Assembly (NCBI GenBank): GCA_963819755.1
Contig: CAWFXB010000002.1
Coordinates: forward strand, 806,001 to 870,000
Direction of reading: 5' to 3'
Source: VRUE01 sp963819755
Lineage (GTDB): Bacteria; Actinomycetota; Thermoleophilia; Solirubrobacterales; 70-9
Length of the DNA stretch: 64,000 bases
Position 1 is the first letter of the stretch. Each line of letters begins with the position of its first letter. Both the position numbers and the translations under genes were made by a program. Shown in pieces: positions 48,949 to 57,465 of the stretch. The notes beneath the pieces were generated by a model. It was not told where the DNA came from, searched no databases, and saw only the letters and a list, made by a program, of their open reading frames with translations.

Positions 48949-49103
48949 GGATCGGTGGACGGGGAAGCCGGTGAGAAACCGGCGCGGGCCCGCCACTGTG
49001 ACCGAGCAAAAGCCCGCCGCACGCCCATGCGGCAGCCACTGGCCTCTACGGCTGGGAAGGCGCGGCGGGAAAGCTCGGAAGCCAGGAGACCTCCCTCCGA
49101 TCC
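48949..49103 (+). promoter_or_regulatory. Cobalamin riboswitch, inverted twin of the one at 47.2 kb
   Basis: GGGGAAGCCGGTGAGAAACC, the B12 box GCGGGCCCGCCACTGT (48984-48999) and GAAGCCAGGAGACC are all present. It lies 33 bases before the ATG at 49137. Compared with the minus-strand copy at 47151-47306 only a few positions differ, all in loops or the region near 49047. Divergent promoters for this and the minus-strand riboswitch must share the 68 bases between them. Confidence 0.9.
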
Positions 49104-49136
49104 CTCCACCAAGCCCTCGAGGAAAGGGGTTCACGG

Positions 49137-50750
49137 ATGCAATCAGTCTCGTTTCGACGCCTGTCCGCGCTCTGCGCAGCTGTCCTATCTCTCGCCGCTC
49201 TCGCAGTCTTTCCGGGCAGTGCGGCGGCCACCTCCAGCCAGGAAGAAATCGACACCGCCGTCGGCAAGGCGGTGGAATACGTGCGGGGTCAGCAGGACCC
49301 TCTGACCGGTGAGCCCTTCGGCTTCGAACACGGCTCCTTCAGCAGCGACTGGGTCGCGACCTCGCTGGCCGCGGCGGGAGTCAGCGCCGCGGACGTCCAC
49401 ACCCCCGGCAATCCGAGCCTGCAGGACTTCCTCTTCGACGACTACACGGGCTTCTGGGGCGGCCCACCGACGAAAGCGGTCACCGACTATGAGCGCGTCA
49501 CCCTGGTCTCCCACGCGGCCGGGCTCGACCCCGCCCGGCTCTCGGCTGGCCTGAACCTGCCGGCACAGATCGCGGGCAGCTGGAACCCGCTCGCCGGCAG
49601 CTTCGGCGAACCGAGCATCAACAGCACGGCTTTCGGGATCCTGGCACTGAAAACCGCTCCGGTTCCCGCCTGGGCCCTGGCCCCGGCGGCCTCCTACCTG
49701 CGCCTGCGCCAGCACGACGACGGTGGCTGGACCTACTCGTCGGCGATGACGCCGGCGGCAAAGGCCGAACCGAGCGAACCCGACATGACCGGGGCGGCAA
49801 TCGCGGCGCTCTGCGAAGCCGGAGCCCCCGCATATGACCCTTCCGTGGCGCCCGCACTCGCCTACCTGCACGGCCTGTTGGTCAACGCAACCGGCGCTTT
49901 CCACTACGCGTTCGGCGACAACGCCGACGCCACCGCCTGGGCGGTCAGCGGCCTCACCGCCTGCGGGATCGACCCCCAATCGGCAGCCTGGACCACCGCG
50001 GCGGGCAAGACGCCGATCGACCACCTGCTCTCGCTTCAGGTCCCATCCGGCCCCGAAGCTGGCGGCTTCGGATACGAAAACACGAGCGAAGCGAACCTCT
50101 ACTCGACCCAGGACGCGCTGCGGGCGATCGCCGGCGGGGTCTTCACGGCTGCGCCCCCGGCCCGGAGCGATCCGTCGCAGCCGAGCGTCCGCCCGGTGCC
50201 GATGGTTGCAGCCGGGACCCCCGTCCCCCACCTGCTGGCGATCGAGCTCGCCCCCGGCAACGTGAGGATGTGCAAGGTGACCGCGCCGGAGGGAGCGCAG
50301 CTGAGCCAGGTTCTGAACGAGGCCAGGGCCGGTGGCTCCTTCCCCGCCGGCTGCGTGACTTCGTTCTCCATGCTCGACGGGCACCTCACCTCGATCGACG
50401 GCATCGCTCCCGCCGGCGAGGACGAAGCATGGCTGCTGCGGCTCGACCGTGGCAGCCAAGTGCTCGCCGGGGAGCAGCCGGTTAGCTTCGGAGAGACGAT
50501 CTCGCTGCGCCTCGGCGCCGCCCCGAGCTCGGGCGCGGCCTTGGCTACTCGGGAGGGCCCGGTCGGACCTGCCGGAGCAACCGGACCGGCCGGCAAACGC
50601 GGTGCGGAGGGCCGGCCGGCCCGCAAGGGTGGCACTCGCTGCAGGGCTCACCGGCGTCGCTCTGGCAAGCGCCGCGCCCGCTGCGCAGCCGGGCACCGAC
50701 ACCACCGCCACGACCGCTCGAATACGCTGCCGGTTCCTACGAATCCGTGA
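49137..50750 (+). CDS. Secreted transcobalamin-like corrinoid-binding protein with collagen-like tail
   Basis: A 537-residue exported protein (signal MQSVSFRRLSALCAAVLSLA, cleavage near residue 31). The alpha/alpha toroid (~35-335) contains RQHDDGGWTYSS and SEPDMTGAAIAALCEAG. A beta domain follows (~360-460; SIDGIAPAGEDEAWLLRLD and FGETISLRLG), parallel to the DUF4430-like end of its neighbour. After it comes GPVGPAGATGPAGKRGAEG, a short collagen-like Gly-x-y run, and a very basic Arg/His-rich tail that might bind the wall or teichoic acids. ATG at 49137 with GAAAGGGG upstream, behind a cobalamin riboswitch. Fumarase begins 13 bases after its stop but has its own ribosome-binding site. Confidence 0.8.
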   Translation: MQSVSFRRLSALCAAVLSLAALAVFPGSAAATSSQEEIDTAVGKAVEYVRGQQDPLTGEPFGFEHGSFSSDWVATSLAAAGVSAADVHTPGNPSLQDFLFDDYTGFWGGPPTKAVTDYERVTLVSHAAGLDPARLSAGLNLPAQIAGSWNPLAGSFGEPSINSTAFGILALKTAPVPAWALAPAASYLRLRQHDDGGWTYSSAMTPAAKAEPSEPDMTGAAIAALCEAGAPAYDPSVAPALAYLHGLLVNATGAFHYAFGDNADATAWAVSGLTACGIDPQSAAWTTAAGKTPIDHLLSLQVPSGPEAGGFGYENTSEANLYSTQDALRAIAGGVFTAAPPARSDPSQPSVRPVPMVAAGTPVPHLLAIELAPGNVRMCKVTAPEGAQLSQVLNEARAGGSFPAGCVTSFSMLDGHLTSIDGIAPAGEDEAWLLRLDRGSQVLAGEQPVSFGETISLRLGAAPSSGAALATREGPVGPAGATGPAGKRGAEGRPARKGGTRCRAHRRRSGKRRARCAAGHRHHRHDRSNTLPVPTNP

Positions 50751-50763
50751 TGGAGGCCTGACC

Positions 50764-52077
50764 TTGACTGAGCAGCTCTGGGGTGGCGAGACCACCAAAG
50801 CCGTCGACAACTTCCCGGTCTCCGGCGAGCGCGTTCCCGTGCCCGTCGTGCGCTGGCTGGGACGGCTGAAGGGCGCCGCGGCGCGGGTCAACGGCGAATT
50901 GGGTGAGCTGGATGCCGAGCTGGCGGCCCGCATCGCCGACGCCGGCGATGCGGTCGCCGGCGGCGAGCACGACGACCAGTTCCCCGTCGACGTCTTCCAG
51001 ACCGGCTCCGGCACCTCCTCGAACATGAACGCCAACGAGGTGCTCGCCAAGCTCGCCGGCGAGCCGGCCCACGCCAACGACCACGTCAACATGGGTCAGT
51101 CCTCCAACGACGTCTTCCCCTCGGCCGTGCATCTGGCGGCGCTCGACGAGGTGACCCACGACCTGCTGCCGGCGATGGAGGGGCTGCAGGAGGCCCTGGC
51201 CGAGAAGGCCGAGCGCTTCGCCGACGTGGTCAAGGCCGGCCGCACGCACCTGATGGACGCGGTGCCGGTGACCCTGGGCCAGGAGTTCGGCGGCTACACG
51301 GCGCAGGTCCGGCTCGGCATCCAGCGGGTCGAGGGGACGCTGCGGCGCGTCGGCCAGATCCCGCTCGGCGGCACCGCGACCGGGACCGGGCTCAACACGC
51401 ATCCCGAGTTCGCCGCGAAGGTGCGCGAGAAGCTGGCCGAGGACACCGGCCTGACGATCTCCGCACCGCTCGACCCCTTCGAGGCCCAGGGCAACCGCGA
51501 CGCGCTGGTCGAGCTCTCGGGCGCGCTCAAGGTCTACGCCGTCTCGCTCAACAAGATCGCCAACGACCTCGCCCTGATGGGCTCCGGCCCCCGCGCCGGC
51601 TTGGCCGAGCTGCGCCTACCGGAGCTGCAGAAGGGCTCCTCGATCATGCCGGGCAAGGTCAACCCGGTCATGCCCGAGGTCGTGATCCAGGTCGCCGCCC
51701 AGGTGATCGGCAACGACACGGCGATCACCGTCGCCGGCAGCCAGGGCCAGTTCGAGCTCAACGTACGGGTGCCGCTGATCGCGCGCAACCTGATCGACTC
51801 GATCAAGCTGCTCGCCTCCGCCTCACGGCTGCTGAACGAGAAATGCGTCGCCGGGATCGAGGCCAACGAGGAGATGACCGAGCGCCACGCCGAGGCGACC
51901 CTCGCCACGGCCACCGCGCTGAACCCCCACATCGGCTACGACCGAGCCGCCGACATCGTCAAGACGGCGGCCGAGTCGGGGCGCTCGCTGCGCGAGGTAG
52001 CGCTCGAGCAGGGCGTCGAGCCCACGGTGCTCGAGGAGGCGCTGGATCACCGCCGAATGGCCCGCCCGCACGACTAG
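50764..52077 (+). CDS. fumC: Class II fumarate hydratase
   Basis: A 437-residue fumarase of the aspartase/fumarase superfamily, interconverting fumarate and malate. It shows TGSGTSSNMNANEV, GRTHLMDAVPVTLGQEF (catalytic His region), and the signature loop GSSIMPGKVNPVMPE with the catalytic Ser. The TTG start at 50764 is set by GGAGG nine bases upstream (ATGGAGGCCTGACC). Sequence details such as the short length and SNDVFP resemble the actinobacterial FumC type. It follows the B12-binding protein gene closely, but a metabolic link is not needed to explain the arrangement. Confidence 0.93.
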   Translation: MTEQLWGGETTKAVDNFPVSGERVPVPVVRWLGRLKGAAARVNGELGELDAELAARIADAGDAVAGGEHDDQFPVDVFQTGSGTSSNMNANEVLAKLAGEPAHANDHVNMGQSSNDVFPSAVHLAALDEVTHDLLPAMEGLQEALAEKAERFADVVKAGRTHLMDAVPVTLGQEFGGYTAQVRLGIQRVEGTLRRVGQIPLGGTATGTGLNTHPEFAAKVREKLAEDTGLTISAPLDPFEAQGNRDALVELSGALKVYAVSLNKIANDLALMGSGPRAGLAELRLPELQKGSSIMPGKVNPVMPEVVIQVAAQVIGNDTAITVAGSQGQFELNVRVPLIARNLIDSIKLLASASRLLNEKCVAGIEANEEMTERHAEATLATATALNPHIGYDRAADIVKTAAESGRSLREVALEQGVEPTVLEEALDHRRMARPHD

Positions 52078-52101
52078 CCGGACAGGAGCAGCCCCAGCGC
52101 T

Positions 52102-53265
52102 CTAGTCCTGCGGAGTTCGGCGAAGGAAATCGTCGAACATAGGAACCGTGAAAGCGGTGTCGCCGTGGGCTGGGCTGTACACCATTCCCTTCTGAATCAG
52201 GCTTGAACGCCTGGGGGCCACGCTCTCCACCTTCACCTCGAGCCTCGCCGCAATGTCCCCCGACCTGTGAGGACCAGGTCCAAGCTCAGCCATCGCGGCG
52301 AGATATCGCTTCTCCGCCGGAGTCAGCCTGTCCATGCGGACGCGAAAGAAATTCTCGTCCAGCCTCCGTTGAACGTCACGAGCCGCGAGATTGACGTCGT
52401 CGAGCGTAATCGGGGATTCGGGTGCGGTATTCCAGACGTGATAGCCCCACTCTTGGAGAAAGTACGGGTAGCCCTGCGTGAAGCCCAAGAGACTGTCGAG
52501 TGCATCTGCTGAAAACTCGACTCCGTGTTCGTTGGCTGGAGTGGCAAGAACGGCCCGGGCATCTTCATCATCGAGCGATCCGATCTCGGGGAAATCGAAG
52601 AGCCTCTCTGCATAAGACTTGGCGTTTCCGGCCAAGCCTGGCAACTGGGGAAGACCTGCACCGACCAAGATCACCGGAAGACCTAACTGCACCGTTCGAT
52701 GGATGGCCGTGATCAACGCTGCAAGCTCCTCGGCGGCCAAGTACTGCACCTCATCTATTGCGATCAGAAACCCTCGATCACGATCTTTGGCGGCCTCTCC
52801 CGCCGCAACGAGTAGATCGGTGGTGTCCTCTGCGAGCACACCACTGTCTGCGCTTCCTGCGATGGCATCGACACTGAGGGCAATTGAAGTTCCATCGGGC
52901 AAGTTGTATGAGAACGACTTGAGCGTCCCCAATGCACGTTTGACTGCTCCCGATACCGATCCTCGATCGAGCTCCAAGAGCACCGAGCGAAGACGCGCAG
53001 CCAGCAGGTGCTCGAAGTCCCCCGTCTCTGGAGCCTCAATAAATGCGCTCACCAAGCCCTCCTCCTGGGCCATTTGATCGAACCGGTTGAGCAGAACCGT
53101 CTTGCCTACACCCCTTAAGCCAATGGGCATGATGCTCTTTCCAGGGCGCCCTGAGACCGTGCGCCGTAGGGCTACTTGGTAGCTGGCGACGAGGTCATCG
53201 CGACCTACAAAAGCCGGTGGGGAAGTACCGGCGCCAGGTGAGAAAGGGTTCTCGAAGGGGTCCAT
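52102..53265 (-). CDS. ORC/STAND-like AAA ATPase
   Basis: A 387-residue P-loop ATPase of the ORC1/Cdc6-like or STAND ATPase_2 type. Walker A GLRGVGKTVLL (49-59), Walker B FLIAIDEVQYL near 170 with DE, sensor-like ILVGAGLPQL, and a C-terminal winged helix (LTPAEKRYLAAMAELG ... SGDIAARLEVKVESVAPRRS). The opening NPFSPGAGTSPPAFVGRDDL is typical of stand-alone ATPases on mobile or accessory DNA. GC is lower than in flanking genes, and AGA/AAG and TTG codons are more frequent, which suggests transfer. It is alone, convergent with fumC, and has a repeat-rich upstream region. Function unknown. Confidence 0.8.
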   Translation of the reverse strand: MDPFENPFSPGAGTSPPAFVGRDDLVASYQVALRRTVSGRPGKSIMPIGLRGVGKTVLLNRFDQMAQEEGLVSAFIEAPETGDFEHLLAARLRSVLLELDRGSVSGAVKRALGTLKSFSYNLPDGTSIALSVDAIAGSADSGVLAEDTTDLLVAAGEAAKDRDRGFLIAIDEVQYLAAEELAALITAIHRTVQLGLPVILVGAGLPQLPGLAGNAKSYAERLFDFPEIGSLDDEDARAVLATPANEHGVEFSADALDSLLGFTQGYPYFLQEWGYHVWNTAPESPITLDDVNLAARDVQRRLDENFFRVRMDRLTPAEKRYLAAMAELGPGPHRSGDIAARLEVKVESVAPRRSSLIQKGMVYSPAHGDTAFTVPMFDDFLRRTPQD

Positions 53266-53270
53266 CTCAA

Positions 53271-53324
53271 CCGAGCTTACCGGAACTTAGTGATCTTACC
53301 GCGATTCTAGATAAGCTCGGTAAG
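53271..53324 (-). promoter_or_regulatory. Operator-like repeats upstream of the ATPase gene
   Basis: CTTACCG occurs at 53276-53282 and 53295-53301, and inverted as CGGTAAG at 53318-53324; CCGAGCTTA (53271-53279) and TAAGCTCGG (53312-53320) form a perfect 9-base inverted repeat. On the minus strand TAAGAT near 53294-53299 could be the -10 of the ATPase promoter. Repeats around a promoter suggest binding by a specific repressor, perhaps the ATPase itself. Confidence 0.45.
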
Positions 53325-53327
53325 AAG

Positions 53328-54773
53328 CTAGCCCTGCAGCGTGACGAAGCGCTCCTCGGTCAGCTCCAAGACCGCGAAAGCCGGGCCCTCGCGGGTGTTG
53401 CCGGAGTCCTTGACGCCGCCGTAGGGCATCTGATCCGCGCGGAAGGTCGGCACCTCGTTGACCAGCACGCCGCCGAACTCGAGCGTCGCCGCGGCCTCGA
53501 GGCCGCGGCCCATGTCGCGGGTGAAGACGCCCGCCTGGAGGCCGAACTTGGAGTCGTTGGCCATCCGCAGGGCCTCGCCGAAGTCGGCGTAGCGGTCGAT
53601 CGTCGCCACCGGACCGAAGATCTCCTCGCACCAGACCTTGGCCTCGCGCGGCGGGCTGCCGAGCAGGGTCGGGGCGAGGCAGCGACCGTCGTCGACCAGC
53701 TCGCCGCCGGCAAGCAGGTCCGCGCCTTCCGCCACCGCCTCCTCGACCCATTGTTTGACCCGGTCGCGGTCGCCGGGGGAGATCAGCGGGCCGACGTCGG
53801 TGTCGGGATCGAGCGGATCGCCGACCCGCAGCGCTTTGGCGTTGGCGACCAGGCGCTCGGTGAAGGCGCCGGCGACGTCCTCGTGGACGAGGATCCGCTG
53901 GATCGAGATGCAGCTCTGCCCGGCGTGCGAGAAGGCGTGCAGCTTGGCTTTGTCGGCGGCCGCTTCCCAGTCGCCGTCGGAGTGGACGATCAGCGGTGCG
54001 TTGGAACCCAGCTCGAGGTTGACCTTCTTGTGCGGGACGCGACTGCGGATGCCCCAGCCGACCTTGGCCGAGCCGGTGAAGCTGAGCGCGCCGGTCAGCT
54101 CGTGCTCGACGATCGCGTTGCCGACCTCCGAGCCGGGGCCCGGGACGACGCTGAGCCAACCCTGCGGCAGGCCGGCGTCGAGCAGGATCGCGGCCAGCTT
54201 CAGGGCCGAGATCGGCGTCTGCCCGGCCGGCTTGAGGACGACCGCGTTGCCGGCGGCGATCGCGGGCCCGAGCTTGTGGGCGACGAGGTTGAGCGGGAAG
54301 TTGAAGGGGCTGATCGCGCCGACCACGCCGTAGGGGACGCGCATCATCACGCCGAGCTTGCCGGCGCCGGAAGCCGAGGCCTCCATCGGCACCGTGCCGC
54401 CGCTCAGCTTGCGCGCCTCGACCGCGGAGAAGGTGAGCGTGTCGACGCAGCGTTCGGCCTCGGCCCTCGCGGTCTTCAGCGGCTTGCCCGCCTCGGCGGC
54501 GATCGTCAGCGCCAGGTCGTCGACCCGTTCGCCGGTTATCTCGGCGGCGCGGTCGAGGACCGCGGCACGCTCGTGCTGGGGGAAGTCGCCGGACTCGAAG
54601 GCGGCGCGAGCTGCGATCGCACAGCGGTCGACCAGCGCCGCGTCGCCGAGAGCGACCCGACCGACTACGGTCCCGTCGTAGGGGCTCTCGACCTCGCCCC
54701 ACTCGCCGGTCGCCGTCCACTCGCCGGCGGCGAGAAGCTCGTGGTCGACTGCTTGCACCGTCTGCGTCGCCAT
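53328..54773 (-). CDS. NAD(P)-dependent aldehyde dehydrogenase
   Basis: A 481-residue ALDH superfamily enzyme. SPFNFPLNLVAHKLGPA and KPAGQTPISAL match the cofactor site, LELGSNAP holds the general-base Glu, GQSCISIQRILV the catalytic Cys, and EEIFGPVATI the C-terminal signature. The opening is short and the overall look is of the lactaldehyde/succinate-semialdehyde/GAPN-type group. ATG at 54773 is the family start; the frame stays open upstream but encodes non-family sequence. It converges on nothing and is divergent from the SpoIID-like gene. Substrate not assigned. Confidence 0.88.
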   Translation of the reverse strand: MATQTVQAVDHELLAAGEWTATGEWGEVESPYDGTVVGRVALGDAALVDRCAIAARAAFESGDFPQHERAAVLDRAAEITGERVDDLALTIAAEAGKPLKTARAEAERCVDTLTFSAVEARKLSGGTVPMEASASGAGKLGVMMRVPYGVVGAISPFNFPLNLVAHKLGPAIAAGNAVVLKPAGQTPISALKLAAILLDAGLPQGWLSVVPGPGSEVGNAIVEHELTGALSFTGSAKVGWGIRSRVPHKKVNLELGSNAPLIVHSDGDWEAAADKAKLHAFSHAGQSCISIQRILVHEDVAGAFTERLVANAKALRVGDPLDPDTDVGPLISPGDRDRVKQWVEEAVAEGADLLAGGELVDDGRCLAPTLLGSPPREAKVWCEEIFGPVATIDRYADFGEALRMANDSKFGLQAGVFTRDMGRGLEAAATLEFGGVLVNEVPTFRADQMPYGGVKDSGNTREGPAFAVLELTEERFVTLQG

Positions 54774-54829
54774 CCCGATAAGCGTAGTGCAGGCCGAGAC
54801 TCCCCTTTCCCGAACCTGTTCACCCAGAG

Positions 54830-55996
54830 ATGCGACTCCGCCTAACCGCACTTTTCCTCTTCCTCCTCCTGGCCCCCAATGCCCAGGCCAGCGTGCGCTG
54901 GGTCGTGCTCGGCCACGGCTTCGGCCACGGGGTGGGGATGAGCCAGTACGGCGCCTACGGCTACGCCACGCACGGCAAGGGCTACCGCTTCATCCTCGGC
55001 CACTACTACTCGGGGACGACGATCGGCAAGCTGGCGGGGCCGCGGATCGTCCGGGTGCTGCTCGACGTCTCCAGCGGCGACATCGGCTTCAGCGGCGCCA
55101 CCAGCGCCTGCGGCAAGGCGCTCGACGCGGGCCGCAGCTATGAGGCGCATCGGGCGGGCTCGAGCGTCAGGCTGCGCAGCTCCGGCGGACGCCCGATCGC
55201 CAACTGCGGGCACACTCTGCGGGCTGCCGGAAGCGGACAGGTCACGATCGGCGGCAGCCCCTACCGCGGCGCGCTCGAGGTGGTGCCGACCGAAAGCGAT
55301 GCCGGCTCGCTCAACGAGGTCAACACGCTGCCGGTCGACCAGTACGTCAAAGGCGTGATTCCCAATGAGTCGCCGCCCTCCTGGCCGCAGGCGGCGCTGC
55401 GAGCGCAGGCGGTCGCAGCCCGCTCCTTCGCCCTCACCGGCGCCGTCGGCGGCAACGGCTTCGACCTCTACGACGACACGCGCAGCCAGGTCTACGAAGG
55501 GCTGTCTAGCGAGACCGCGGCGACCAACGAGGCCGCTGAAGCGACCCGGGGGCAAGTCGTGATGTACGGCGGCAAGATCGCCGAGACCTACTTCTCCGCC
55601 TGCTCCGGCGGCCATACCGAGAGCGTCCAGAACGTCTTCTTCGGCCCCGCCGTCCCCTACCTCGTTGGTGTTCCCGACCCCTACGACGGCGCCTGCCCGC
55701 TGCACAACTGGAAGCTCGAATTCAGCGGGCCGGAGATAAGCTCCAGGCTGGGCGCCTACCTGCATGGGAAGCTGAAGCAGGTCGTGATCACCAAGCGCGG
55801 CGTCTCGCCGCGGATCGTCGAAGCGAAGCTGATCGGGACGGGTGGGGTGACCAAGGTCCGCGGCGAACAACTCGAGACGGCGCTGGGCAGCTACAGCACC
55901 TGGATGGAATTCCAGAAGGTCGTCAACGGAAAAGTCTCCGGAGGCGGCAAGGAAGAAGGCGAGCCCGGCGGTCCTTCCGGCGGTGTTGGCGGGTAG
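54830..55996 (+). CDS. Secreted SpoIID/LytB-domain protein
   Basis: A 388-residue exported protein; signal MRLRLTALFLFLLLAPNAQA. GHGFGHGVGMSQYGAYGYA (28-46) is the SpoIID C-type motif, here moved to the N-terminus, and YVKGVIPNESPPSWPQAALR with AQAVAARSFA (~180-210) is the SpoIID core. FSACSGGHTESVQNVF continues it. SpoIID is a lytic transglycosylase acting on denuded glycan in sporulating Firmicutes; actinobacterial relatives are probably wall remodelling enzymes. The usual active Glu corresponds to the PNES motif. It ends in a Gly-rich tail and its stop abuts the stop of the convergent gene. Confidence 0.83.
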   Translation: MRLRLTALFLFLLLAPNAQASVRWVVLGHGFGHGVGMSQYGAYGYATHGKGYRFILGHYYSGTTIGKLAGPRIVRVLLDVSSGDIGFSGATSACGKALDAGRSYEAHRAGSSVRLRSSGGRPIANCGHTLRAAGSGQVTIGGSPYRGALEVVPTESDAGSLNEVNTLPVDQYVKGVIPNESPPSWPQAALRAQAVAARSFALTGAVGGNGFDLYDDTRSQVYEGLSSETAATNEAAEATRGQVVMYGGKIAETYFSACSGGHTESVQNVFFGPAVPYLVGVPDPYDGACPLHNWKLEFSGPEISSRLGAYLHGKLKQVVITKRGVSPRIVEAKLIGTGGVTKVRGEQLETALGSYSTWMEFQKVVNGKVSGGGKEEGEPGGPSGGVGG

Positions 55997-56986
55997 TCAG
56001 CCGTCTGGGTAGGGCTGAATCGGGATTCCGTGATCCGTCTCTCGCATGCCCAGCTCGTAAGCCGCGCCGGCGGGAAGGGAAAGCTGGAGTGGGGGTAAGG
56101 CGGGGCGTTCTACGGTGAGCTCCAGGTCTGCCACCGAGCAGTTGATCGTGTTGTGCTCGGGGCCCTTGGGGTCGGCGTAGATCCAGCCCACGAAGTCCTT
56201 CTTCGGGGCGGAGACCCTGCCGCGGACGACTATGTCCTTGCCCGGCAGGACGAAGGAGCACTCGCCCGCGGACTCCTCGATCTTCGCGTCGCGGATCTGG
56301 CCGAAGCCGCCGAGGCGGTGCGCCTTGCCGTCGAGCATCAGCATTCCGGAGGGGACCCACGGGGTCGTCCAGGGGCCGAGCTTGATCTGGGCTGCACCGG
56401 CGTCGAAGTAGGTGTCGGGAGAGTCGGCGAAACCGGTTCCCTCGAGCCAGACCCAGCGCTCGGCGTGCTCGCTGCCCCAGTTGTGGCCGATCATTCCCGG
56501 CCAGCCGCTGAGCTCGATCGTCTCGCCGCCGATCTCCAGGCGGCCGTCGAAGCGCGCGTCCGGGAACGGTGCGACGAACTTGGTTTTGGGCAGGCGGGTC
56601 TCGTAGAGGCGGTCGGACGGGAGGTACTGGCAGGGCTCGGCGTCGCCGGAGAAGGTCAGCTCCCAGCTGGCTTTGACGGCATCGGTGTCCACGGCGCCCT
56701 CTGCTCGCCCCGGCCCGATCTCCGCCCCATCGACCTTGACCCAAGACTGCGGGGGCGCCGACAGCTCGGCCACCGGCACAGTGACCTTGGTCGCTCGCGG
56801 TCCCTCGGCCTCGCGGTCGAAGAGGACGAACCAGATCGAGGCGTTCGGCTCGGCCCCGGGCCGCTTGTGGACGGTGTGACGGATCCAGATCCCCTGGCCC
56901 CCACCCGGCCGGCAGGCCTTGACGTAGAAGCTCTCGTAGTGGCCGGCCTTCTCGGCGACCCGCGGGAACCGCGCTCCCTGATCCAT
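55997..56986 (-). CDS. CrtC/tocopherol cyclase-like lipocalin-fold protein
   Basis: A 329-residue protein. WPGMIGHNWGSEHAERWVWL (~160-180) is reminiscent of tocopherol cyclase and hydroxyneurosporene synthase (CrtC) beta-barrel proteins, as is the opening HYESFYVKACRPGGGQGIWI. No signal peptide. It is a beta-rich protein that may act on an isoprenoid or lipid, or simply bind one. No carotenoid or quinone genes are nearby, so the function remains open. Its stop directly abuts the SpoIID-like stop. Confidence 0.6.
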   Translation of the reverse strand: MDQGARFPRVAEKAGHYESFYVKACRPGGGQGIWIRHTVHKRPGAEPNASIWFVLFDREAEGPRATKVTVPVAELSAPPQSWVKVDGAEIGPGRAEGAVDTDAVKASWELTFSGDAEPCQYLPSDRLYETRLPKTKFVAPFPDARFDGRLEIGGETIELSGWPGMIGHNWGSEHAERWVWLEGTGFADSPDTYFDAGAAQIKLGPWTTPWVPSGMLMLDGKAHRLGGFGQIRDAKIEESAGECSFVLPGKDIVVRGRVSAPKKDFVGWIYADPKGPEHNTINCSVADLELTVERPALPPLQLSLPAGAAYELGMRETDHGIPIQPYPDG

Positions 56987-56989
56987 CGT

Positions 56990-57465
56990 TAGACCTTAAT
57001 CGTGATCAGGCCGAGCAGCTCGTAGCGGCGCGGACCTGCCGTGCCAGGACCGAGCCCTCTACCGTAAGGACTCGCGCACCTCCTCGACTTGCTCAGCCTC
57101 GAGCGCGGCCAGCTCGCCCTCGATCCGGGCGGCGCCTGTCTCCATCTTTTCTGCTCATGGCTCACTCGTGCGTGCCTGAGGCGCACCTCTACACACGAAG
57201 CCCAAACGCCTCGCCAAGTTGGACCAGCGATCTCACCGTCGACCTACCAGATGGCAATAGTATTCCTTTAGCTGACACCGGCTTCGCCGTTGTCTTCTGC
57301 CGGGGCTTTCTATAGCCACACTCCGCCAGCGCCTTTACCGCAGCGGGCCTGGCCTCTACCGCCAGCGCTGGTAGTTCTCGCCTGGTTGAAAGCTCAAAAC
57401 TTCGCCGAGACCAGCCCCGCTTACGATCCCTTCCACAGAGGATTAAAATGACCACGGCCGTCGGC
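56990..57465. other. Low-GC stretch without a convincing gene
   Basis: Open frames here are short and lack ribosome-binding sites or recognisable motifs. A 28-codon minus-strand frame (METGAARIEGELAALEAEQ, about 57141-57058) looks like a gene fragment. A minus-strand stretch near 57200-57350 (LPSGRSTVRSLVQLGEAF) also resembles a decayed end of a coding region. The segment marks the start of an irregular, lower-GC region running to about 59.7 kb. Confidence 0.5.

Noticed and set aside
44282..50750. Squalene cyclase or prenyltransferase function for the barrel proteins
   Set aside because: They have QxxDGG repeats but no DxDD or prenyl-binding motif, are secreted, carry DUF4430-like caps and are under cobalamin riboswitches.
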